Below are positions 8,504-15,809 of a stretch of 64,000 bases of DNA, piece by piece. The stretch is from NCBI GenBank assembly GCA_036389255.1, contig DASVQI010000012.1:62001-126000 (forward strand), read 5' to 3'. Under the pieces are notes generated by a model. It saw only the letters and a list, made by a program, of their open reading frames with translations, did not search any database and was not told the DNA's origin. This stretch comes from JACVRN01 sp036389255 (lineage in GTDB: Bacteria > Acidobacteriota > Blastocatellia > Pyrinomonadales > Pyrinomonadaceae). Every line of letters starts with the position of its first letter. Within the stretch, counting starts at the first letter, position 1. The translations under genes and the position numbers were made by a program.

Positions 8504-9877
8504 ATGAACTATCACGACAACATTCTCAACCTTATCGGAGGCACGCCGCTCGTAAAGCTCAATCGTCTTACTAAAGGCATGAAGGCTACGGTGCTGGCCA
8601 AGATGGAGAATCTTAATCCGGGCTATTCCGTCAAAGACCGCATAGGCATCTCCATGGTTGAGGCTGCTGAAAAGGATGGACAGCTTAAGCCGGGCGGAAC
8701 CATTGTCGAAGCTACGTCCGGCAACACGGGGATAGGGCTGGCGCTGGCGGCTGCCGTCAGAGGGTATCGCTGCATCTTCGTGATGACCGACAAGGCTTCC
8801 GTAGAGAAGGTCAGGTATCTGAAGGCTCTGGGAGCCGACGTGGTAGTTGTTCCCTCTTCTGCCAAGCCGGGCACGCCCGACCACTATGTCTCGACCGCCA
8901 AGCGCATCGCGGCCGAGACTCCGAACTCTTTTTACCCGAACCAGTACGCGCATCCGGCGAACCCTCTGGCCCACTACCGCACCACCGGGCCGGAACTCTG
9001 GGAGCAGACCGAAGGCAAAATTACACATTTCGTCGCGGGCCTCGGAACGGGCGGGACGATTTCAGGGACGGGCCGCTTCCTCAAGGAAAAGAGTGCCAGC
9101 GTGAAAATCATAGGCGCAGACCCTTACGGCTCTGTCTTCAAGACCTACAAGGAGACTGGAAAGCTGGTCGAAGCCACGCCTTATCTGGTTGAAGGGATAG
9201 GCCAAGAAGTCATCCCCGATAATGTTCAAATCAAATACGTGGACGAAATTATCAACGTGACCGACCGCGAGTCCTTTGAGCTGTCAAGACAGCTCGGACG
9301 ACAGGAAGGGATTTTCTGCGGCGGCTCCACGGGGACGAATCTGGCCGCCGCTTTGAAGGTGGCGCGCGGGCTGGATGAAACGGGGCTGGTCGTCTTCATA
9401 GTCTGCGACACGGGCGAGCATTACCTGACCAAACATCACTCGGACGAGTGGATGAAAGAGAAGCGGCTGCTTGAGCCGCAGAAGATTACTGCGGGCCTCA
9501 TTAGCGGCACGAAGGGCCAGCACGCCCCGCAATCACTCATCACCGCGAGCCCGACCGACAGCGTCGCCAACGTGCTCTCGAAGATGAACGAGTTCGGGTT
9601 GTCACAGCTTCCCGTGCTGGAAGATGGCCGTCCCGTGGGCTCGCTCAGAGAGGGCCGCATGCTGGCAAAGGTTCTGGAGAATCGAGAGCTGCTGGAATCA
9701 AGCGTGAGAGACGTGATGGAGCCTGGCTTTCCTGTTCTGGACGTGGATGCTCAGGCCGCAGAGGTCAAGCAGCAGCTTCAAAATTATCCCGCCGTCCTCG
9801 TGTCAGAGTACGGGCGCATCGTAGGCATCATCACGCGCCACGACGTGCTGGACACTTCTATCCTGAATCGCAGGTAA
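8504..9877 (+). CDS. Cystathionine beta-synthase-like PLP enzyme with CBS pair
   Basis: This 457-residue enzyme belongs to fold-type II PLP enzymes. Residues 1 to about 320 are the catalytic domain with the PLP lysine in NPGYSVKDR (Lys44) and the phosphate loop GTGGT. Residues about 335-455 form two CBS motifs, a Bateman module that binds adenosyl ligands and often regulates activity. The whole matches bacterial cystathionine beta-synthase (serine plus homocysteine to cystathionine) more closely than plain cysteine synthase, which lacks the CBS module. The start ATG 8504 has AGGAACGGAAG upstream. No partner gene for methionine or cysteine metabolism is adjacent, so the reaction direction is inferred. 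Confidence 0.92.
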   Translation: MNYHDNILNLIGGTPLVKLNRLTKGMKATVLAKMENLNPGYSVKDRIGISMVEAAEKDGQLKPGGTIVEATSGNTGIGLALAAAVRGYRCIFVMTDKASVEKVRYLKALGADVVVVPSSAKPGTPDHYVSTAKRIAAETPNSFYPNQYAHPANPLAHYRTTGPELWEQTEGKITHFVAGLGTGGTISGTGRFLKEKSASVKIIGADPYGSVFKTYKETGKLVEATPYLVEGIGQEVIPDNVQIKYVDEIINVTDRESFELSRQLGRQEGIFCGGSTGTNLAAALKVARGLDETGLVVFIVCDTGEHYLTKHHSDEWMKEKRLLEPQKITAGLISGTKGQHAPQSLITASPTDSVANVLSKMNEFGLSQLPVLEDGRPVGSLREGRMLAKVLENRELLESSVRDVMEPGFPVLDVDAQAAEVKQQLQNYPAVLVSEYGRIVGIITRHDVLDTSILNRR

Positions 9878-9896
9878 GCGAAAGCTTTCTTCAAGA

Positions 9897-10610
9897 CTAT
9901 TTTGTGGCTGCGCCCGCCTGCTTCTGCTTATCGAGCAGGGGGCGCAGCGCGTTGTAGACCGTGTCGGCTACGATTCGTGTGCCTTCTGCGTTCGGGTGTA
10001 TGCCGTCCGGTTGATTCAAGGATTCGATTCCAGCCACTCTGTCCAGAAAAAATGGGATGAGCGTGACACGACGCTCGCGCGCAAGCGACTGGAAAGCTTC
10101 GTGGACTTCTCGCTGATATTCCGCGCCCGCGTTGGTTGGCGCGTACATGCCCGCCAAAAAGACTACTACGCCTTTCGCCTGTGCGCGCTCGATTATCTTG
10201 TCCAGATTGTTCTTCATCTCGCGCACGGGCAGGCCGCGCAGCAGGTCGTTTGCCCCCAGCTCAAGAATCAGGAAACGCACGTCGCCTTCGAGCGCCCAGT
10301 CTATACGCTGCAACCCGCCTGCTGAGGTGTCGCCTGAAACTCCCGCGTTGACTACTTCGTATTGATACCCGTCCAACTCAAGCTTCTTCTGTAGAATCGA
10401 AGGATAGCTCTCGGCCCCCGTAAGACCCAGCCCTGCGGTCAGGCTGTCGCCGAAAGCTACAATCTTCGGTAGACTCTTATTTGTAGGAGAAGGCGAAGAG
10501 ACTTGCGGATTCTGTGTCGTAGTATTCGAATTGTTCTCTGGCTTGTTGCCGCCGCAGGCGCATAACAGGGCCGCGAAGAAGAGTAAAAGAGCTGTTAGAT
10601 AAAGTTTCAT
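9897..10610 (-). CDS. tesA: SGNH-hydrolase esterase lipoprotein, TesA-like
   Basis: This is a 237-residue arylesterase/thioesterase I-like lipoprotein. All SGNH blocks are visible: GDSL (nucleophile Ser56), GVSGDT (Gly93), GAND (Asn121) and DGIHP (Asp202, His205). The leader MKLYLTALLLFFAALLCAC ends at Cys19, giving a lipoprotein. It acts on acyl esters in the periplasm or at the membrane. The start ATG (10608-10610) overlaps by two bases the divergent ATG of the ABC gene at 10609. There is no ribosome binding site; instead TATAAT lies exactly six bases before the ATG, which predicts a leaderless mRNA. The divergent tesA/ybbA/ybbP order is the one seen in E. coli. Confidence 0.92.
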   Translation of the reverse strand: MKLYLTALLLFFAALLCACGGNKPENNSNTTTQNPQVSSPSPTNKSLPKIVAFGDSLTAGLGLTGAESYPSILQKKLELDGYQYEVVNAGVSGDTSAGGLQRIDWALEGDVRFLILELGANDLLRGLPVREMKNNLDKIIERAQAKGVVVFLAGMYAPTNAGAEYQREVHEAFQSLARERRVTLIPFFLDRVAGIESLNQPDGIHPNAEGTRIVADTVYNALRPLLDKQKQAGAATK

Positions 10611-11331
10611 GATTGAATTATACAAGGTTTCAAAGATAGTTCCTTCGGGGACGGAGCAGTTGACCATCCTTCATTCGCTCGATTTGGTTATCCCTGCCGG
10701 TCAGTTCGTCTCGGTCGTAGGCCCGTCGGGTAGCGGCAAGTCAACGCTGCTCGGCCTGATAGCCGGTCTGGACGCGCCCACTTCGGGCCGGATTCTTCTG
10801 GACGGCCGCGACATCACGCGCATGAGCGAGGACGAGCTGGCCGCACTCAGGAGCGAGAAGGTCGGGTTCGTCTTTCAATCTTTTCATCTTATCCCTTCGC
10901 TCACCGCTCTGGAGAACATACTCGTGCCGATGGAGATTGCCGGGCGTGCGGACGCACAGAGCCGCGCGCTCCAGCTCTTGCGCGACGTAGACCTTGAGGC
11001 CCGCTCTCATCATTACCCGTCGCAGCTTTCGGGCGGCGAAAAACAGCGCGTGGCAATCGCGCGCGCCTTCAGCAACGAGCCCGCCATAATGCTCGCGGAC
11101 GAGCCCACGGGCAATCTAGATTCGACAAACGGCCAGCACGTCTTCAGCCTCATGGTAGAGCTGAACCAGAAGCACGGCACCACGCTTCTGCTCATCACGC
11201 ACGACCACGAGCTTGCGGCGCAGGCCACGCGCAGGCTCTCGCTGCGTGACGGCCGCGTAGTCGCGGACAGCTTTGAAGGCGCGCCTGAAACGAGACAGCC
11301 GGGAGAGACGATTGGAGTGGCGGGCGCTTGA
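10609..11331 (+). CDS. ybbA: ABC transporter ATPase, YbbA/LolD type
   Basis: This 240-residue ATPase has Walker A GPSGSGKST (38-46), Q-loop Gln90, signature LSGGE (140-144) and Walker B with ADEPTGNLD (about 163-171), the pattern of the MacB/LolD/YbbA family. It pairs with the FtsX-type permease that follows and overlaps it (TTGA). The ATG overlaps the divergent tesA start. There is no clear ribosome binding site, so initiation may also be leaderless. By synteny with E. coli ybbA-ybbP the pair is an envelope exporter or mechanotransmission transporter; the substrate is not known. Confidence 0.92.
   Translation: MIELYKVSKIVPSGTEQLTILHSLDLVIPAGQFVSVVGPSGSGKSTLLGLIAGLDAPTSGRILLDGRDITRMSEDELAALRSEKVGFVFQSFHLIPSLTALENILVPMEIAGRADAQSRALQLLRDVDLEARSHHYPSQLSGGEKQRVAIARAFSNEPAIMLADEPTGNLDSTNGQHVFSLMVELNQKHGTTLLLITHDHELAAQATRRLSLRDGRVVADSFEGAPETRQPGETIGVAGA
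10617..10622 (-). promoter_or_regulatory. TATAAT box six bases before the tesA start
   Basis: On the minus strand TATAAT (complement of 10617-10622) is followed by six bases and then the ATG of the esterase gene. Transcription starting about seven bases after the box would begin at the A of the ATG. No good -35 hexamer is seen 17 bases upstream. Confidence 0.6.
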
Positions 11332-13856
11332 GATTTATCTTTCAAATGGCGCGGCGCGAGATTAGAGCTTCGTGGAAGCGGCTGCTCTTCTTCTTCCTCT
11401 GCATAGGCATAGGCGTCGGCTCCGTGATAGCGCTTCGCTCCATCATACAGAACGCGAGTCGCACGGTGGCGGGCGAAGCGCGACAGCTTCTGACGGCGGA
11501 CGTGCAGATTGATTCGACCCGAGAATGGAAGCCGGAGTCGCTCGCCGTCATAGAACGCGTAGCTCGCCCGCCGCTCGTACTGGCCCGGACTGAGACTATA
11601 GAGTCGAATACTATGGTGCGCTCCGCAGACGCGTCGGGTGAAGGCTCCATGATGGTAGAGCTGAAGGGAGTCGAGCCGCCTTTCCCGCTCTACGGAGATT
11701 TCAGGCTGGCTGACGGCAAACAGTTCGACCACTCGCTTCTGGCTGATGGCGGCGCACTGGTGGCTCCACTGCTGCTTGAGCGATTGAGGCTCCGCACGGG
11801 CGACTCTATAAAAATCGGAGAGTCCACGTTCGAGATTCGCGGGGTGATTGAAGAGGAGCCGGGGCGCGGCGGCGGATTTCGGTTAGGGCCGCGCGTACTG
11901 ATAGCCCGCTCTGCGGTCGAGGCGACGGGCCTCACGGGCTTCGGCAGCCGCGCGCGCCGCCGCATCCTTCTGAAGGTGAGGGAAGGGGCGCTTGACGAGG
12001 TCGTTCAGGGTTTACGCACGGAGTTGAAGGGACAGCTCGTCACAGTCAATTCCTACAGGGACGCGCAGCAGAACCTGAGCGAGCAGTTCACGCGCACCGA
12101 GAACTATCTCTCGCTGACCGGCCTCATCGTGCTGGTGCTCGGGGGCATAGGAGTCTCAAGCGTCACGCGCGTCTTCATAGAACAGAAGAGGGCATCAATC
12201 GCCATGCTCAAATGCATAGGCGGGACGGGCAGGCAGATACTCGCAGTCTATCTGGCTCAGGTTATGGTGCTGGGCCTGGCAGGCTCCCTGCTCGGCGTCG
12301 GCCTCGCGCAGCTAGCCCTAATCCTTGCCTCGCGTTACTTCGCGGAGAGCCTGCCCGCGAACATGAGCTACCAGCTTTCGCGTGGAGCGATTCTTCAGGG
12401 CGTGGGGCTGGGCGTGCTCATCTCTCTTCTTTTCTCGGCGCTTCCGCTTCTGAGAATCAGGCACATCAAGCCCAACATGCTGCTGCGCGAGGAAGAGCAG
12501 GGAGCGCGCACACGCAAAGTTGACCTTGCTCGCTGGCTGACGGGCGTGCTTGTAATCCTCGGCCTGATGACGCTCTCCTCTTGGCAGGCCGGGAGCCTGC
12601 GCGTCGGCCTTATCTTTCTGGGAGGCTTGGCCGCGACGGCTCTTGCTCTTTACCTTACGGCACTTCTGCTCATCTGGCTCATGCGCCGCGCAAGGCCCAC
12701 CGGCTCCTTCGCGCTGCGGCAGGCCGTCTCCAGCCTCTATCGTCCGGGCAACCAGACGCGCGTGATAGTCATGGCCGTGGGCCTCGGCGCATTCGTAGTC
12801 ATGGCCATACACTCTCTGCAAACGAACCTGCTGAACGAGATTGATCTTGCGCGCAGAACCAACCTGCCCAACATGTTCCTGATTGACATACAGCCCAATC
12901 AGAAGCAGGGCGTGGAGCAGATTGTAGAAGCGGCGACGGGCGTGAAGCCTGAGCTGATTCCGACCGTGCGCGCCAGAATCTTCGCCATCAATGGCCGCGA
13001 GGTTGACCTTGAGCAGAGGGATATGCAACAGGAGAGGGGCCGCCTCGGCCGCGAGTACGTGGTGACGTACAGGCCGGGACTGGAATCGAACGAAACGGTT
13101 GTGGCCGGAAAGTTCTGGGACGGGCAATCTTCGCCGGAGCCCGAAGTGTCCGTAGAGGAAGGGATGCGCGGCCTTTCCGGCCTCGACGTCGGCAGCACCA
13201 TTACTTTCGACATCGTCGGACGAAAAATCACAGCGCGCGTGACGAGCATACGGCGCGTTGACTGGCGAAACTCGCGCACGGGCTTCATAGTGCTGTTCCG
13301 TCCGGGCTCGCTTGAGAGCGCGCCGCAGATGCTGATTGCACCGATTAACGCTCCCACCGGCCAGCAGGAGCGCGCGCGCTTTCAACGCACGCTGCTGGAC
13401 AGTTATCCGAACATCTCCGTCATAGACGTGACGGAAGTCGTCGGCACGCTCAGCCGCATACTTAACAACATCACGCTCGCCGTCACGTTTCTAGGGGGCT
13501 TTGTGCTCCTGTGCGGTGTGCTGATACTGGTAGGGTCAATCGCCATGACAAAGTTCCAGCGCGTCTACGAGGTGGCGGTCTTAAAGACACTGGGAGCGAA
13601 AAGAAAAGTCCTGCTGGTGATTCTCTTCGTGGAGTACGGGCTGCTTGGGCTGACGGCGGGTCTGGTCGGGGCGCTGGCTTCGCTTGCGCTCTCTTACTCC
13701 GTCGCGCGATTCGTTTTCGAGATTCCGTGGAGCTTCTCTCCGGCAATCTCCGTCGCGGGAATAGCCCTGACGGTTCTGCTCGTCACGGCAGTAGGCGTGC
13801 TCTCAAGCCTGAACGTCCTCTCGCAGAAACCCTTGGCCATCCTGCGCGCGCAGTAA
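11328..13856 (+). CDS. ybbP: FtsX-like ABC permease, YbbP type
   Basis: This 842-residue permease has a first membrane helix near residues 18-38, a large extracytoplasmic domain (about 40-250), an FtsX core of three helices (about 265-390), two further helices, a second extracytoplasmic domain and a second FtsX core at the C-terminus. The duplicated FtsX core is the YbbP architecture. It starts at TTG 11328 inside the stop of the ATPase gene, with GGAG ten bases upstream. It forms an ABC complex with the upstream ATPase. Proximity to the esterase suggests lipid or acyl-chain handling in the envelope, which is inference. Confidence 0.92.
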   Translation: MRFIFQMARREIRASWKRLLFFFLCIGIGVGSVIALRSIIQNASRTVAGEARQLLTADVQIDSTREWKPESLAVIERVARPPLVLARTETIESNTMVRSADASGEGSMMVELKGVEPPFPLYGDFRLADGKQFDHSLLADGGALVAPLLLERLRLRTGDSIKIGESTFEIRGVIEEEPGRGGGFRLGPRVLIARSAVEATGLTGFGSRARRRILLKVREGALDEVVQGLRTELKGQLVTVNSYRDAQQNLSEQFTRTENYLSLTGLIVLVLGGIGVSSVTRVFIEQKRASIAMLKCIGGTGRQILAVYLAQVMVLGLAGSLLGVGLAQLALILASRYFAESLPANMSYQLSRGAILQGVGLGVLISLLFSALPLLRIRHIKPNMLLREEEQGARTRKVDLARWLTGVLVILGLMTLSSWQAGSLRVGLIFLGGLAATALALYLTALLLIWLMRRARPTGSFALRQAVSSLYRPGNQTRVIVMAVGLGAFVVMAIHSLQTNLLNEIDLARRTNLPNMFLIDIQPNQKQGVEQIVEAATGVKPELIPTVRARIFAINGREVDLEQRDMQQERGRLGREYVVTYRPGLESNETVVAGKFWDGQSSPEPEVSVEEGMRGLSGLDVGSTITFDIVGRKITARVTSIRRVDWRNSRTGFIVLFRPGSLESAPQMLIAPINAPTGQQERARFQRTLLDSYPNISVIDVTEVVGTLSRILNNITLAVTFLGGFVLLCGVLILVGSIAMTKFQRVYEVAVLKTLGAKRKVLLVILFVEYGLLGLTAGLVGALASLALSYSVARFVFEIPWSFSPAISVAGIALTVLLVTAVGVLSSLNVLSQKPLAILRAQ

Positions 13857-13860
13857 GCTG

Positions 13861-14466
13861 TCACTTCTGATACCTTGCTTTAATCTCATCCCAGCTCACG
13901 GCCTTGCCCCAGTAGGGGACTACCTTTTTCATCAGAAAATCTTTCTCCCGAGCATCGCCGGAATAGGTGTCTACGCCTTCGTGAAGGACGCACGGCTGAT
14001 AGCCCCTGTATCGAAGCTCTTCGAGCGCGGACAGTACGCAGCAATCAATCGTCAGCCCTATCAGGATTACCTCCGAGCCTTCGGCGGGCAATCCTACTGT
14101 GCGCGCGAGCCACCGGCTGAAACCTTGCGGGTCTGGAAAGGGCAGCCCCGGCTCCTTATCGGCGCGGCCTCCGTGCTCGCGCACCCAGCCGGGCGAAGAG
14201 AGAGCCTTGACCCAGACATCTTCGTGCTTAACGTCCGCAGGGATTTCCGATTCGAAGCCTTCCGTGCCGGGGATGCAGGCGTGAAAGCTGCTGCCCTGAC
14301 GCGGCAGCCTGTAGTCCGAAATAATCTCCGCGATTTTCAGCCCGCGCTCCCGTATGTGCGGCACAAGCACATCCTTGATAAATGGAATGCACGGACGCTC
14401 TACGTAGCACCGCCCGCCCGCAGAGGAAAACTCTTTCTGGAAATCCACGGAGATAATCTTCATCAC
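13861..14466 (-). CDS. Isochorismatase-like cysteine hydrolase
   Basis: The 201-residue product belongs to the nicotinamidase/isochorismatase superfamily. The expected triad can be placed at Asp8 (VDFQKEF), Lys87 (VWVKALSS) and Cys143 (GLTIDCCV), and the cis-peptide/oxyanion stretch GLTIDCCVLSALEEL is typical. The exact substrate cannot be told: nicotinamide, an N-carbamoyl compound or an isochorismate-like ether are all possible. The start is probably GTG at 14466, because TATAAT lies exactly six bases before it; an ATG follows at 14463. There is no ribosome binding site. It is convergent with ybbP, four bases apart. Confidence 0.88.
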   Translation of the reverse strand: MMKIISVDFQKEFSSAGGRCYVERPCIPFIKDVLVPHIRERGLKIAEIISDYRLPRQGSSFHACIPGTEGFESEIPADVKHEDVWVKALSSPGWVREHGGRADKEPGLPFPDPQGFSRWLARTVGLPAEGSEVILIGLTIDCCVLSALEELRYRGYQPCVLHEGVDTYSGDAREKDFLMKKVVPYWGKAVSWDEIKARYQK

Positions 14467-14472
14467 AGCATC

Positions 14473-14478
14473 ATTATA
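14473..14478 (-). promoter_or_regulatory. TATAAT box six bases before the cysteine hydrolase start
   Basis: TATAAT on the minus strand (complement of 14473-14478) precedes GTG 14466 by six bases, the same spacing as in front of tesA. This suggests a leaderless transcript. Confidence 0.55.
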
Positions 14479-14597
14479 CGATTACAGCCCTCAGCATTCA
14501 TCCGGAAAGTTGATTTCATAAATGTGCGTCTTCAGCGTAAGACAAACCGGCGTGACTGTTGGTAAGATTAGCGGAGCGAGGCGACAGGAGTTTGAGC

Positions 14598-15380
14598 TTG
14601 AATATAAGAACAGTGACGGCGACCAGATATGTCACGCCTTTGCGTGAAGGCGGCTCGCTGCCCGCGATTGTCGAAGCGGACGACGATGGCCTCTACGTCC
14701 TTAAGTTTCGCGGGGCGGGGCAGGGGCCAAAGGCGTTGATAGCCGAGCTTGTGGTGGGCGAGCTTGGACGCGCCGTAGGTCTGCCCGTTCCCGACATAGT
14801 CTTCGTGGAATTGGACGCGGCGCTGGCAGGCACGGAGCCAGACCCAGAAATCCAAGACCTGCTGAAGGCCAGCGTCGGCCTGAATCTAGCGCTCGATTAC
14901 CTGCCGGGCTCCATCATGTTCGACCCGTTGGTGGAGCGCTTAGACCCTTCCTTAGCCTCTAAAGTAGTCTGGTTCGACGCCTACACGACGAACGTTGACC
15001 GCACGGCCCGCAACACGAACATGCTCATGTGGCATAAGAAATTATGGCTCATAGACCACGGCGCGGCCCTCTACTTTCATCACGCTTGGACAAATTACAT
15101 GGAGCGCAGCCGCGCCCCCTTCGAGCTTATTAAAGAGCACGTGCTGTTGCCCTCCGCCTCCATGCTGAAGGATGCGGACGCCTCGCTCTCAAGCCTTGTG
15201 ACGCCCGATGTCATCAACGACATAATGAGCCTCGTGCCCGAAGCGTGGTTACTTGCGGACTCACTCTTTAAGAGCGCGGACGAAGCCCGGCGTGCTTATG
15301 CCGAGTACTTACTGAGGCGGCTGGAGACGCCCAGACTCTTCGCGGAGGAGGCGGAACGTGCCAGAGCGTCACTCGTTTGA
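14598..15380 (+). CDS. HipA-like kinase domain protein
   Basis: The 261-residue product resembles stand-alone HipA-like kinase domains (the form often found with DUF3037). The N-terminal part has a beta-rich ATP-binding lobe with LKFRGAGQGPKALIAELVVGELGR. The catalytic region has WFDAYTTNVDRTARNTNML, matching the D-x4-N/D-R-N loop of HipA kinases, and LIDHG as the metal-binding DxG-like element. I place the start at TTG 14598, which has AGGAG seven bases upstream; a longer frame begins at 14559 without a site. It overlaps the DUF3037 gene by 23 bases. The target is unknown; HipA relatives phosphorylate tRNA synthetases or related proteins. Confidence 0.85.
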   Translation: MNIRTVTATRYVTPLREGGSLPAIVEADDDGLYVLKFRGAGQGPKALIAELVVGELGRAVGLPVPDIVFVELDAALAGTEPDPEIQDLLKASVGLNLALDYLPGSIMFDPLVERLDPSLASKVVWFDAYTTNVDRTARNTNMLMWHKKLWLIDHGAALYFHHAWTNYMERSRAPFELIKEHVLLPSASMLKDADASLSSLVTPDVINDIMSLVPEAWLLADSLFKSADEARRAYAEYLLRRLETPRLFAEEAERARASLV

Positions 15381-15759
15381 TTACGCGGTAGTCCGTGTCG
15401 TCCCACACGTCGAGCGCGAAGAGTTTCTGAACGTAGGGATAATCCTCTCGTCTCAATCGGCGGGCTTCCTCAAGGCGCTCTTTCACGTCAACGACTCGCG
15501 GCTCTCCGCCCTAGCGCCTGAGCTAGACCTCAAAGAGGTTCAGAGTCATCTGGAAGCCATACGACTCATCTGCGAAGGCGGCGCGGAAGCAGGCCCCATA
15601 GGCCGCCTCCCCCGCCGCGCACGCTTCGACTGGCTCACAGCCCCCCGCAGCACAATAATCCAGACCTCCCCCGTCCACACCGGCCTCTGCCCCGACCCGC
15701 AGCAAGCTCTGGAGCAACTCCTGCGAAAGATGGTCAAGACAGAGCAAGACGCCCGCTAA
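15358..15759 (+). CDS. DUF3037 family protein
   Basis: This 133-residue protein begins FDYAVVRVVPHVEREEFLNVGIILSS, the diagnostic N-terminus of DUF3037. Members are usually encoded right after a HipA-like kinase, as here, and the two are thought to act together; the molecular role is unknown. GTG 15358 is preceded by GGAGGCGG. The 23-base overlap with the upstream gene shows strong coupling. No membrane segments or catalytic motifs are evident. Confidence 0.9.
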   Translation: MPERHSFDYAVVRVVPHVEREEFLNVGIILSSQSAGFLKALFHVNDSRLSALAPELDLKEVQSHLEAIRLICEGGAEAGPIGRLPRRARFDWLTAPRSTIIQTSPVHTGLCPDPQQALEQLLRKMVKTEQDAR

Positions 15760-15809
15760 CTCCACACAGAGAGATGCTGGAGAGAGATTGAATTCAGCAC
15801 AAGCGGGAT

